From: Actinomadura soli
GTDB lineage: Bacteria; Actinomycetota; Actinomycetes; Streptosporangiales; Streptosporangiaceae
DNA: 64,000 nt
Direction of reading: 5' to 3'
Assembly (NCBI RefSeq): GCF_005889715.1
Contig: NZ_VCKW01000001.1
Coordinates: forward strand, 1 to 64,000
Below, one piece after another: positions 49,655 through 57,555 of the stretch. Position 1 is the first letter of the stretch, and each line of letters opens with the position of its first letter. The notes under the pieces were generated by a model that saw nothing but the letters and a program-made list of their open reading frames with translations, was not told the DNA's origin and did not search any database. The translations under genes and the position numbers were made by a program.

Positions 49655-50248
49655 ATGTCTCCACGTCCGACGCCCCTGTTACTGGTGCACGGTTTCTGGT
49701 TCGGTTCCTGGTGCTGGAGCGAGGTCATCGCCCGGGTGGCCGCCGCCGGTCGCGTGGCGCAGGCGGTCGACCTGGCAGGTCACGGGCTGCGCGCCCGATG
49801 GCCCAAGTGCCTCGCCCAGTCGCCCGAGAACGCGGACAGCCTCGTCGCGCAGGTCATGCGGGGTGATCCCGGGGTGATCGGCGCGCTGCGGATCGATCTC
49901 GCCTCCGCCGACGCCGATTACCGGCGGCGGCTGCGGGCCGCGTACTTCGACGACATCGCGCCGGACGCGGCGGAGGCGGCCATCGGGCTGCTGACGCCCG
50001 ACAGCCCGCTGGCCATGCAGATCGACTCCACCCGCCTGACCCGCGACGGCTGGGGCTCGGTGCCCCGCACGTACGTCGTCTGCGAGCAGGACTGGGCGCT
50101 GCGCCCGGCGGTCCAGCGGAGGCTCATCGCCGAGGCCGACGCCGCGTTCCCGGAGAACCCGACGTCCGTCGTGACGCTCGATTCGTCGCACTCGCCGTTC
50201 CTGTCGATGCCCGGCCAGGTCGCCGACATCTTCACGAAGTTGCACTGA
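49655..50248 (+). pseudogene. Alpha/beta hydrolase with internal deletion of the nucleophile region
   Basis: The 197-residue frame begins PLLLVHGFWFGSWCWSEVIA and AVDLAGHGLRARWP and ends WGSVPRTYVVCEQDWALRPA with LDSSHSPFLSMP (catalytic His). The G-x-S-x-G segment and the helices after it, normally about 60-70 residues between WPKCL and MRGDPG, are missing, while the frame is kept. It cannot be a normal serine hydrolase. GAGGAG precedes ATG 49655. It is probably a non-functional relic, like the SARP gene beside it. Confidence 0.65.
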
Positions 50249-50265
50249 CCGCCCGGCGGACCCAG

Positions 50266-50293
50266 GGGCCCGGCCGTGGCCACGGCCGGGCCC
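50266..50293 (+). terminator. 28-bp perfect palindrome terminator
   Basis: GGGCCCGGCCGTGG (50266-50279) followed directly by its complement CCACGGCCGGGCCC (50280-50293), 17 bp after the hydrolase relic stop. It would form a very stable hairpin and isolates the following operon. Confidence 0.7.
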
Positions 50294-50334
50294 TTGACCG
50301 TCCCTGCTCGGTCGTGCAGACTCGGTGCAACCAG

Positions 50335-50371
50335 CGCACAATTGTGCGTCAGGCGAACTATATTCGATAGT
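50335..50371 (+). promoter_or_regulatory. Operator palindrome and candidate promoter of the 50-57 kb operon
   Basis: CGCACAATTGTGCG (50335-50348) is a perfect 14-bp palindrome. It overlaps a possible -35 TTGTGC (50342-50347) with -10 GATAGT (50366-50371) 18 bp downstream. It lies about 90 bp before the first gene of the catabolic operon. No regulator gene is adjacent. Confidence 0.5.
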
Positions 50372-50431
50372 CCACCCATCCCCTTTCACCTTCCCCCTTC
50401 CCTCGGCATCCGTCCACCCGAAACGAGGCCC

Positions 50432-51337
50432 ATGGCATCCCAAGGTGCGACGCGGGGCGGCCGGAGGGTCGCCGCTCCGCCTCACCCGGACCCGAAGGTC
50501 CCCGACCTGCGGCTGCCGCCGCGAAGCTGCGACGCGCACTGCCACATCTTCGGTCCCGGCGACGTGTTCCCCTATCCCGAGGACCGGGCGTACGACCCGC
50601 CCGACGTGTCCAAGGAGGACCTGCGCCGCCGGCACGACCTGCTGGGATTGGACCGCGCCATCATCGTCCAGTCCGCCGCGCACGGCACCGACCATTCCGC
50701 GCTGCTCGACGCGCTGCGCACCTACCCCGACCGGTACCGGGGCGTGGCGCTGCTGACGCCGCGGAACACCCCGGCGGAGGTCGCCGCGCTGCATCACGCC
50801 GGCGTGCGCGGGGTGCGGGTCCAGTTCATGCCGCATCTGGGGCCCGGGCCTACGCCCGACGAGCTGCGGGCGGTGCTGGATCTCGTCCGGCCGTACGCGT
50901 GGCACGTGGCGTTCCACATCGGCGGCGACGCGGTCGTCGACATGTACGACACGCTCCGCTCCACCGGGCTGCCCGCCGTCATCGACCACATGGCGCGGGT
51001 CGATCTCAGCACCGGAATGGAGGGCGCGCAGGTGCGGGCGCTGCGGCGGCTGCTCGACACCGGGGACGTGTGGGTCAAGCTCAGCGCGCCCGAGCGGCTG
51101 TCGGCCGAGGGGCCTCCGTACGCGGACGCGGTGGGGCTGGCGCGCGTGCTGGCCGCGCAGGCGCCCGAGCGGTGCCTGTGGGGCACCGACTTCCCGCATC
51201 CGAACGTGCGCGAGATGCCCGACGACGGGGTGCTGGTCGATCTGATCGAGCGGATCGTCCCGGACGAGGAGGCCCGGCACCGCATCCTCGTCACCAACCC
51301 GGCCGGGCTGGCCGACTTCCCGGCGGAGCCGCGATGA
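50432..51337 (+). CDS. Amidohydrolase, 2-pyrone-4,6-dicarboxylate hydrolase (LigI)-like
   Basis: The 301-residue protein is an amidohydrolase of the COG3618 type. It has SCDAHCHIFGPGDVFPYPED (His36, His38), RAYDPPDVSKEDL, VRGVRVQFMPHLG, VIDHMARVD and WGTDFPHPNVREMPDDG (metal/acid Asp near 252). These closely follow LigI, which opens the PDC lactone to 4-carboxy-2-hydroxymuconate in the protocatechuate 4,5-cleavage pathway. It is first in a seven-gene operon and overlaps the aldolase gene (ATGA). Confidence 0.82.
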   Translation: MASQGATRGGRRVAAPPHPDPKVPDLRLPPRSCDAHCHIFGPGDVFPYPEDRAYDPPDVSKEDLRRRHDLLGLDRAIIVQSAAHGTDHSALLDALRTYPDRYRGVALLTPRNTPAEVAALHHAGVRGVRVQFMPHLGPGPTPDELRAVLDLVRPYAWHVAFHIGGDAVVDMYDTLRSTGLPAVIDHMARVDLSTGMEGAQVRALRRLLDTGDVWVKLSAPERLSAEGPPYADAVGLARVLAAQAPERCLWGTDFPHPNVREMPDDGVLVDLIERIVPDEEARHRILVTNPAGLADFPAEPR

Positions 51338-52086
51338 CCCCCCATCCGCCCACGCGACTGCCTCCGCGCGGCACGGTCTTCACCCGGGCGCCCCGGCCTT
51401 CGGACGAGGTGCTGCGGGCCTACGACGGGCTGGCGGTGGCGTCCGTCCACGAGGCGATGGGGCAGCGGAACCTGCTGCGGGGCGTCCGTCCGCTGGCGCC
51501 CGGGGCCCATGCGGTCGGACGGGCGGTCACGGCGCTCGACCTGTCCGGCAGCAACCTCACGCTGCACGCGATGCTGGAGGTGGCCGGGCCCGGCGACTTC
51601 CTGGTGTGGACGTCCCAGCACGGCCCGGCCGACTCGGCGGTGTGGGGCGCCAACGTCAGCGAGTCGGCCGCCGCGCGGGGGCTCGCGGGCGCGGTGATCG
51701 AAGGTCGTGCCCGCGACATCGCCGACATCCGGCGGGTCGGGTTCCCGCTGTGGGCGCTGGGCGTGACCCCGGCCGCGACCGGAAAGACGCGCGCCGGGTG
51801 GGGCAACGTCCCCGTCGTGTGCTGCGGCGCGTACGTGCGGCCCGGCGACCTCATCGTGGCGGACGGCGACGGCGTCGCGGTCGTTCCACTGGAGGACGCC
51901 GCCCGGGTCGCCGACGCCGCCAGCGCCCGGGACCTGCGCGAGAGGACCACGCTGACCCCGCGCGTGCGCAAGGGCGAGTCGCTGTTCGCGGTGCGCGACT
52001 GGGCCGGGAACTTCCCCGCCGACGGCGGACGCTTCGTCGACGCCGCATGGGATCAGGACGGGTCAGGGGAGCCCGTTGACGACTGA
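51334..52086 (+). CDS. RraA-type HMG/CHA aldolase-like protein
   Basis: A 250-residue RraA/dimethylmenaquinone-methyltransferase-fold protein: LAVASVHEAMGQRNLLRGVR, DFLVWTSQHGPADSAVWGAN, GAVIEGRARDIADIRRVGFP (the G-x-x-R-D motif) and YVRPGDLIVADGDGVAVVP. Class II pyruvate aldolases of this fold split 4-carboxy-4-hydroxy-2-oxoadipate to pyruvate and oxaloacetate, the last step after LigI and a hydratase. The hydratase (LigJ-type) is not in the window. Confidence 0.82.
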   Translation: MTPHPPTRLPPRGTVFTRAPRPSDEVLRAYDGLAVASVHEAMGQRNLLRGVRPLAPGAHAVGRAVTALDLSGSNLTLHAMLEVAGPGDFLVWTSQHGPADSAVWGANVSESAAARGLAGAVIEGRARDIADIRRVGFPLWALGVTPAATGKTRAGWGNVPVVCCGAYVRPGDLIVADGDGVAVVPLEDAARVADAASARDLRERTTLTPRVRKGESLFAVRDWAGNFPADGGRFVDAAWDQDGSGEPVDD

Positions 52087-52101
52087 GAGATCGGAGAGTC
52101 G

Positions 52102-53157
52102 ATGAAGGCCGTCGTCGCCCAGGAGACCGGTCCGCCCAGCGTGATGACGTGGACGGACGCGGAACCACCGAAACCCGCGCCCGACGAATGCGTGGTGAAG
52201 GTCGAGGCGTGCGGGGCGTGCATGCACGAGGTGCTCGTCCGGCGGGGGGACCGGGCGCAGGGCACCGGATTCCCGATCATCCCCGGGCACGAGGTCGTCG
52301 GCGAGGTGGTCGAGATCGGCGCGGACGTCGTGGACTTCGCGGCCGGTGACCGGGTCGTCGCCAACCAGCGGCAGCGGGTCTGCGGCAAATGCCGGGAGTG
52401 CCGGATGGGACGGGAGACGCGCTGCCCGCGCAAGGTGTTCCTCGGCGACATCGGGCTGAACGGCGGCTACGCCGAGCTGGTCGCGGTGTCGGACGGCAGC
52501 CTGGTGAAGGTGCCGGCGGGCCTCACCTCCCCGCACGTCGCGATCGCGTCCTGCGCCATCGGGACCCAGCTCAACGCGCTGCGGGACGTCGCGCGCCTGG
52601 AGCTGGGGGAGACGGTCCTGGTCACGGGGGCGGGCGGCGGCGTGGGGCTGCACGCCATCCAGCTCGCGAAGGCGATGGGGGCGCGGGTCGTCGCGCAGAC
52701 CACGTCACGGAACAAGGTCGAGGCCGTCCGGGAGGCGGGCGCGGACGAGATCGTCCTGGTCGAGCGGGGCGCCGACTACGGCAAGGACGTCATGGACGTC
52801 ACCGGCGGGCGGGGCTGCGACGTCGTCCTGGAGAACGTCGGCGCCGCGTCGTTCGCGTCGAGCGTGAAGACCGTCGCCCTGCACGGACGGCTCGTGCTGG
52901 TCGGCGAGGTGCAGAAGACGCCGCCCCGGGTGGAGGCGGACCTGGTGGGGTGGCGCGGCCGCGACATCTCGATCAGGTCGGCGGCGAGCACCACCCGGCG
53001 GCAGCTTGAGGACGTGCTGACCCTGATGGAACGGGGCGTGGTCACCCCCGTGGTGACCGATGTGCTTCCCATGTCGCAGGCGCCGAGAGCACACCAGATC
53101 CTGGAGAGCGGTTCGGCGACCGGGCGGATTCTCCTCGTCCCCGACAGTGCCGGATGA
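52102..53157 (+). CDS. Zinc-dependent alcohol dehydrogenase-family protein
   Basis: The 351-aa MDR protein has catalytic-zinc ligands C37 and H63-E64 (PIIPGHEVVGEVV), a structural zinc lobe C94-x2-C97-x2-C100-x7-C108, and nucleotide loop VTGAGGGVGLHAIQLAKAMG. It probably oxidises or reduces an aldehyde or alcohol in the same catabolic route. It is separated by 15 bp from the aldolase gene and 19 bp from the binding-protein gene. Confidence 0.88.
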   Translation: MKAVVAQETGPPSVMTWTDAEPPKPAPDECVVKVEACGACMHEVLVRRGDRAQGTGFPIIPGHEVVGEVVEIGADVVDFAAGDRVVANQRQRVCGKCRECRMGRETRCPRKVFLGDIGLNGGYAELVAVSDGSLVKVPAGLTSPHVAIASCAIGTQLNALRDVARLELGETVLVTGAGGGVGLHAIQLAKAMGARVVAQTTSRNKVEAVREAGADEIVLVERGADYGKDVMDVTGGRGCDVVLENVGAASFASSVKTVALHGRLVLVGEVQKTPPRVEADLVGWRGRDISIRSAASTTRRQLEDVLTLMERGVVTPVVTDVLPMSQAPRAHQILESGSATGRILLVPDSAG

Positions 53158-53176
53158 ATTGTGGAAGGGATGGAAG

Positions 53177-54301
53177 ATGGGACCTCGTAGAGCGGGTTCT
53201 CTGGCGTTCCGCGTCCTGGTGTCGTCCGTCGCGGTCGCGCTGGCGGCCGCCGGGTGCGGCGACGACGCCGGCAATTCCAAGGAGAGCGGCGAGAACCTGC
53301 GCACCGTTAAGGTCGCCCTGGCCATCAAGGCGATGAACTCCAGCTTCGCCGCCATTCCGGTGGCCCGCTACCTCGGCTACTTCAAGGAGGAGGGCCTGAA
53401 GGTCGAGACGACGTTCACGCCCGGCTCGACCCAGGCGATCCAGGCCGTCGCCGCCGGGCAGATGGAGATGGCGGCGCCGGTGCCGCAGTCGCTCATTCCG
53501 GACGCCGTGAAGAACAAGTCCGACCAGCGGATGTTCTTCAACTGGGCGCGGTCGCAGGTGGCGAGCTTCGCCGTCGAGTCCGGCAGCCCCATCCAGAACT
53601 GGGCCGACTTCAAGGGCAAGAAGATCGGCGCGCAGAGCCTCGGCAGCGGGACGATCCCGCTGGCCAAGGCGCTGCTGCGCGAGCAGGGCCTCAACCCGGA
53701 CACCGACGTCCAGTTCGTGTCGGTGGGGCTGGAGGCGGGGGCGTACCACGCGCTGAAGAGCAAGCGGGTCGACGCGCTGATGCTCTTCGACTCGCAGTAC
53801 GCGGCGATGGAGAACCTCGGCGCGAAGCTCCGCTATTTCAAGTCCGCGCTCGGTCAGGAGCTCTTCTCGACCGGGTTCTCCGCGAAGCAGTCGTACATGA
53901 AGGCCAACCCGAAGGTGATCGAGGGGTTCGGCAGGGCGATGGCGAAGGCGAACGTATTCGCCACCGCCAATCCGGAGGCCGCCATCAAGATGATGTACGA
54001 GGTCTACCCGAAGACGAACATCCCCGGCGTCCCCGAGGACAAGAAGATGGAGGACAACAAGCGGATCCTCGCGCTGCGGACCACGCACATCACCAGCGGC
54101 GATCCGGCCGCCAACAAGAACTGGGGCGAGTTCCCCGAGTCGGGCGTGAAGGCGTGGAGCGACTTCTCCGTCTCGACCAAGCTGACGCCCATCGCGTTCA
54201 AGGCCGAGGATTTCGTGACCAACGAGTTCGTGAAGGCGTTCAACAACTTCGACAGCCTGCAGATCCAGAACGCCGCCAAGAGCTACAAGTTCGAGGGCTG
54301 A
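53177..54301 (+). CDS. ABC transporter substrate-binding lipoprotein (NMT1/THI5-like)
   Basis: The 374-residue protein has a lipobox (AAAGC, Cys27) and an NMT1/SsuA-like core: VALAIKAMNSSFAAIPVARY, LGYFKEEGLKVETTFTPGST, AIQAVAAGQMEMAAPVPQSL, WADFKGKKIGAQSLGSGTIP. The family binds nitrate, taurine, sulfonates, thiamine precursors or aromatic acids. Operon context favours an aromatic carboxylate, which is inference. GGAAGGG precedes ATG 53177. Confidence 0.88.
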   Translation: MGPRRAGSLAFRVLVSSVAVALAAAGCGDDAGNSKESGENLRTVKVALAIKAMNSSFAAIPVARYLGYFKEEGLKVETTFTPGSTQAIQAVAAGQMEMAAPVPQSLIPDAVKNKSDQRMFFNWARSQVASFAVESGSPIQNWADFKGKKIGAQSLGSGTIPLAKALLREQGLNPDTDVQFVSVGLEAGAYHALKSKRVDALMLFDSQYAAMENLGAKLRYFKSALGQELFSTGFSAKQSYMKANPKVIEGFGRAMAKANVFATANPEAAIKMMYEVYPKTNIPGVPEDKKMEDNKRILALRTTHITSGDPAANKNWGEFPESGVKAWSDFSVSTKLTPIAFKAEDFVTNEFVKAFNNFDSLQIQNAAKSYKFEG

Positions 54302-54302
54302 C

Positions 54303-55106
54303 ATGAGCACCGAGGAACATGCGGTCGAACTGGCCGGGCTGCGCCACGTGTTCGCCGGACGGGGCCGCGGGCGGCGGGCCGTCCGGGACGTCGAGGCCGT
54401 CAAGGACGTGGACCTCACCGTCGAGCCGGGCGAGTTCGTGAGCATCGTCGGCCCCAGCGGCTGCGGCAAGAGCACCATCCTGAAGATGATCGCGGGCCTG
54501 CTGCGTCCGACCGAGGGGTCCGTGCGGGTGTGGGGGGAGCCGGTCACCGGGCCGCGCCGCGACATCGGCATCGCGCTGCAGGACGCCACGCTGCTGCCCT
54601 GGCGGGACGTGATGTCCAACTGCCTGTTCCCCGTCGAGCTGCACGGCAAGGTCACCGGCGCCGCCCGCGAACGCGTGTCGGGCCTGCTGGAGCGGGCGGG
54701 CCTGGCGGGGTTCGAGTCGCGGCGTCCGAAGGAGCTGTCCGGCGGGATGCGGCAGCGCGTCGCGATCTGCCGGGCCCTCGCCGACGACCCGCGCCTGCTG
54801 CTGCTGGACGAGCCGTTCGGCTCCCTGGACGCCCTGACCAGGGAGCAGATGAACATCGACCTCAACCGCATCTGGCGGGAGACGGAGAAGACCGCCCTGC
54901 TCATCACGCACGGGATCGACGAGGCGGTGCTGCTGTCGACCCGCGTGGTGGTCCTGTCGGAGCGGCCCGGGACCGTGGTCGAGGTCGTCACGCCGCCGTT
55001 CCCGAAGGAGCGGACCAAGGAGCTGATGTCCACCCCGGAGTTCGCCGAAGTGTCCGGGCAGGTCCGCGACCGGCTGTTCGCCTCCGACGTGAAGGTCGGC
55101 GGATGA
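54303..55106 (+). CDS. ABC transporter ATP-binding protein (SsuB/TauB type)
   Basis: A 267-residue ATPase: Walker A GPSGCGKST, signature LSGGMRQRVAICRALA, Walker B LLLLDEPFGSLDALTREQMN, H-loop LLITHGIDEAVLL. It belongs to the nitrate/sulfonate/taurine group and matches the two permeases after it. It starts one base after the binding-protein stop and overlaps the permease by ATGA. Confidence 0.93.
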   Translation: MSTEEHAVELAGLRHVFAGRGRGRRAVRDVEAVKDVDLTVEPGEFVSIVGPSGCGKSTILKMIAGLLRPTEGSVRVWGEPVTGPRRDIGIALQDATLLPWRDVMSNCLFPVELHGKVTGAARERVSGLLERAGLAGFESRRPKELSGGMRQRVAICRALADDPRLLLLDEPFGSLDALTREQMNIDLNRIWRETEKTALLITHGIDEAVLLSTRVVVLSERPGTVVEVVTPPFPKERTKELMSTPEFAEVSGQVRDRLFASDVKVGG

Positions 55107-55894
55107 CCGCCGCGCCGCGTCCCATGTCCGCTGGAGCGGGGGCGGCCGTCCGCTGGGGCGGGCTCGCGGTGGTCACCGCCGTGCTGCTCGCGGCCTGGCA
55201 GTTCCTGCCGTCCGGCGTGCAGGGCGACGGCAGCTCGGTGCCGAAGCTGGACGCGGTCGTCAAGGCGCTCGGGCCGTCCGGCGAATGGGGCGAGTACCTG
55301 ACCGCGCTGCGCACCACGCTCGGCGAGGCGTTCTTCGGGCTGCTCATCGGCTTCGCCGCGGGCGTGGTGCTCGGCGTGCTGCTCGGCGAGTCGAGGATCC
55401 TGCGGCAGGGCTTCTACCCGTACGCGCTCGCGCTGCAGGCGCTGCCGCCGATCGCGCTCGCCCCGATCTTCGTGATCTGGTTCGGGCTCGGCATGGAGTC
55501 CAAGATCGGGCTGGTCGGCGCGGCGACGCTGTTCCCGATCCTGGTGAGCACGATGGCGGGCGTCGCGGAGACCGACCGGGGCCGGATCGAGATGGCGACG
55601 GCGTTCGGCGCGTCCAAGGCCCAGATCCGCCGCAAGATCGTCTTCCCGGGGCTGGTGGTGCCGATCTTCTCCGGCCTGGAGATCTCGGTGGTGCTGTCGT
55701 TCCTCGCCGCCATCGCCGGCGAGCTGATCAGCGCCAACGCCGGCATCGGCGTGATCCTGCAGGTCTACCAGCGCGACTTCCGGCTGGCCGAGGAGTTCGC
55801 CGTGCTGCTGATCCTGGTCGTGGTCGGGCTGGCGCTGGCGCTGCTGGTGCGGCTCGCCCGGCATTTCGTACTGGAGCGCATGCCCAATGAATAA
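55103..55894 (+). CDS. ABC transporter permease 1 (SsuC/TauC type)
   Basis: The 263-residue permease has about six hydrophobic helices and the BPD_transp_1 EAA loop, EMATAFGASKAQIRRKIVFP. It also has ALQALPPIALAPIFVIWFGL, typical of the SsuC family. It overlaps the second permease by eight bases. Two different permease genes imply a heterodimeric channel, unusual for this family, which mostly uses one. Confidence 0.92.
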   Translation: MTAAPRPMSAGAGAAVRWGGLAVVTAVLLAAWQFLPSGVQGDGSSVPKLDAVVKALGPSGEWGEYLTALRTTLGEAFFGLLIGFAAGVVLGVLLGESRILRQGFYPYALALQALPPIALAPIFVIWFGLGMESKIGLVGAATLFPILVSTMAGVAETDRGRIEMATAFGASKAQIRRKIVFPGLVVPIFSGLEISVVLSFLAAIAGELISANAGIGVILQVYQRDFRLAEEFAVLLILVVVGLALALLVRLARHFVLERMPNE

Positions 55895-56741
55895 GGTGAC
55901 CGAGGCGCCCGAGCGGCGCGTCCCACGGCGGGAACCGCCCGCGCCGAGGCGGTCGTTCCGCTCCGGCCCGCTGGGAAAGGCCGCGTTCCTGCTGCTGCCC
56001 CCGCTGGCGGTCGGGCTGGCCGGGGTGCTGCTGATCCAGCTCGTGATCTCCCGCTTCGAGATCAGCGGGGTCGTGATCCCCGCGCCGACCGACATCTTCG
56101 CGGTGATGCGCTCGGACATCTTCCTGGAGCAGGTCGGGCAGAGCACCTGGGAGACGTGGAAGGCCACGCTGATCGGGTTCGTGCTGGGCGCCGGGTCGGG
56201 CGTGCTGCTCGGCATGCTGATGGCCGAGTCGCGGATCGTCCGGTTCGTCCTCTACCCGTACGTCGTCGCGTTCCAGTCGCTGCCGAAGATCGCGCTCGCC
56301 CCGGTGTGCGCGCTGTGGCTGGGCTTCGGGCTGACGATGAAGTTCAGCTTCGCGGCGATGCTGGCGTTCTTCCCCGCCGTGATCGCGACGCTGGCCGCCT
56401 TCTCCACCGTGGCGGAGTCGCGGCTGGAGATGGCGACGGCGTTCGACGCGAACCGGCGGCAGCGGTTCGTCCGGATCTCGCTGCCGTCCGCGGTGCCGGG
56501 CATCGTGTCCGGGCTGGAGATCAGCATGGCGTTCGCGCTGATCGGCGCGATCGTCGGCGAGTTCGTCGCGCCCTCGGCGGGCGGGCTCGGGCAGCTCCTG
56601 CTCACCTACAGCGAGGCGATCAACGTGGCCGCCGAGTTCTCCGTGCTGGTCGTGCTGATGCTGCTCGGCGTCCTGCAGAACAAGATCCTCTTCAGCGTGA
56701 TCCGCGCGGGCACGGAGAGGTTCTTCGAGTCGTCCCGGTGA
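55887..56741 (+). CDS. ABC transporter permease 2 (SsuC/TauC type)
   Basis: A 284-residue paralogue of the first permease: YVVAFQSLPKIALAPVCALW, LGFGLTMKF, and EAA loop EMATAFDANRRQRFVRISLP, then IVSGLEISMAFALIGAIVGE. Six hydrophobic segments follow a basic N-terminus (RRVPRREPPAPRR). It ends the operon; its last 50 bp overlap the tail of the opposite-strand MFS remnant. Confidence 0.92.
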   Translation: MNKVTEAPERRVPRREPPAPRRSFRSGPLGKAAFLLLPPLAVGLAGVLLIQLVISRFEISGVVIPAPTDIFAVMRSDIFLEQVGQSTWETWKATLIGFVLGAGSGVLLGMLMAESRIVRFVLYPYVVAFQSLPKIALAPVCALWLGFGLTMKFSFAAMLAFFPAVIATLAAFSTVAESRLEMATAFDANRRQRFVRISLPSAVPGIVSGLEISMAFALIGAIVGEFVAPSAGGLGQLLLTYSEAINVAAEFSVLVVLMLLGVLQNKILFSVIRAGTERFFESSR

Positions 56742-57232
56742 CGGCGCCGGGCGCCTCCACCCGGACGGTACCGGCGGCGGTGCGGCGGGCCCCGGCCGAC
56801 GGCAGGGCGAGCGTGACCGCCGCGGCGATCAGGGCGCTGCCGCCCGCGATCAGCATCCCGACGTGGAAGCCGTCCTCGGACGGCAGCGCGTGCCCGCCCA
56901 GGTCGATCGTCATCTGCGCCAGGACGACGCCCACGACCGCGGCCGACACCGACGTCCCGACCGACCGCATCACGGTGTTGAAGCTGTTCGCGGCGCCGGT
57001 CTCCGACTGCGGCACCGCGCTCATGATGAGGGCGGGCATCGCGCCGTAGGCGAGCCCGACGCCCGCGCACAGCGTCACCTTGGGGCCGCGCGCCCGCGAC
57101 AACCGCGCGCCGAGCGGCGACACCGCCATCATGACCAGCCCGGCGGGCGCCGTCCACAGCCCGGCGGCGAGCATCGACTGACCCAGCCCGTAGCGGTGGC
57201 CTCGGGCAGTTGCAGCAGCTGCATCACGATGA
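56692..57232 (-). pseudogene. DHA2-type MFS transporter remnant (C-terminal part, frameshifted)
   Basis: Minus-strand sequence encodes GLGQSMLAAGLWTAPAGLVM, SPLGARLSRARGPKVTLCAG, SAVPQSETGAANSFNTVMRS and VGTSVSAAVVGVVLAQM, the C-terminal half of an EmrB/QacA-like drug exporter. Upstream, LLQLPEAT is in another frame: a missing base near 57201 (ACCGCTACG instead of an expected ACCGGCTACG) breaks the gene. All sequence for the first ten or so helices is gone. Confidence 0.7.
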
Positions 57233-57236
57233 GCGA

Positions 57237-57464
57237 CTGCGCGTGTGCATCCCCGACCCCGGGGGCGGCATCGCCCGCAAGTTCCGCATCACCGCCGCCG
57301 GCGAGCGGCGCCTCGACGAGCACCGCGACGGCATCATCCGCGGCCTGGACAAGGTCATGGCCGACTGGACGCCGGACGACGTCGCCGCCTTCGCCGCCTA
57401 CCTCAAGCGGTTCAACACCGACATCGAACGCCTCTCCGGACGCGCCTGGCCCCGCCCCGGCTGA
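57237..57464 (+). pseudogene. MarR-family regulator remnant (C-terminal part)
   Basis: The plus-strand frame encodes PDPGGGIARKFRITAAGERR, LDEHRDGIIRGLDKVMADWT and FAAYLKRFNTDIERLSGR. These are the wing and C-terminal dimerisation helices of a MarR protein. The DNA-binding helices are missing; the sequence before 57237 belongs to the opposite-strand MFS remnant. The two were probably a divergent regulator-transporter pair. Confidence 0.7.
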
Positions 57465-57555
57465 GCCCGCCCGGAAGCCGGGCATGGTTATCCCGCCCGG
57501 GCCCCGGGAAGATCCTCCGCGACTGAGGTGGTGACTGCGAAGGCGGGGCGGCACG

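Noticed and set aside
53042-56215. 1057-codon open frame on the minus strand across the ABC importer genes
   Set aside because: The plus strand holds four recognisable ABC components with overlapping stops and starts. The antisense frame shows no domain and is low-complexity.
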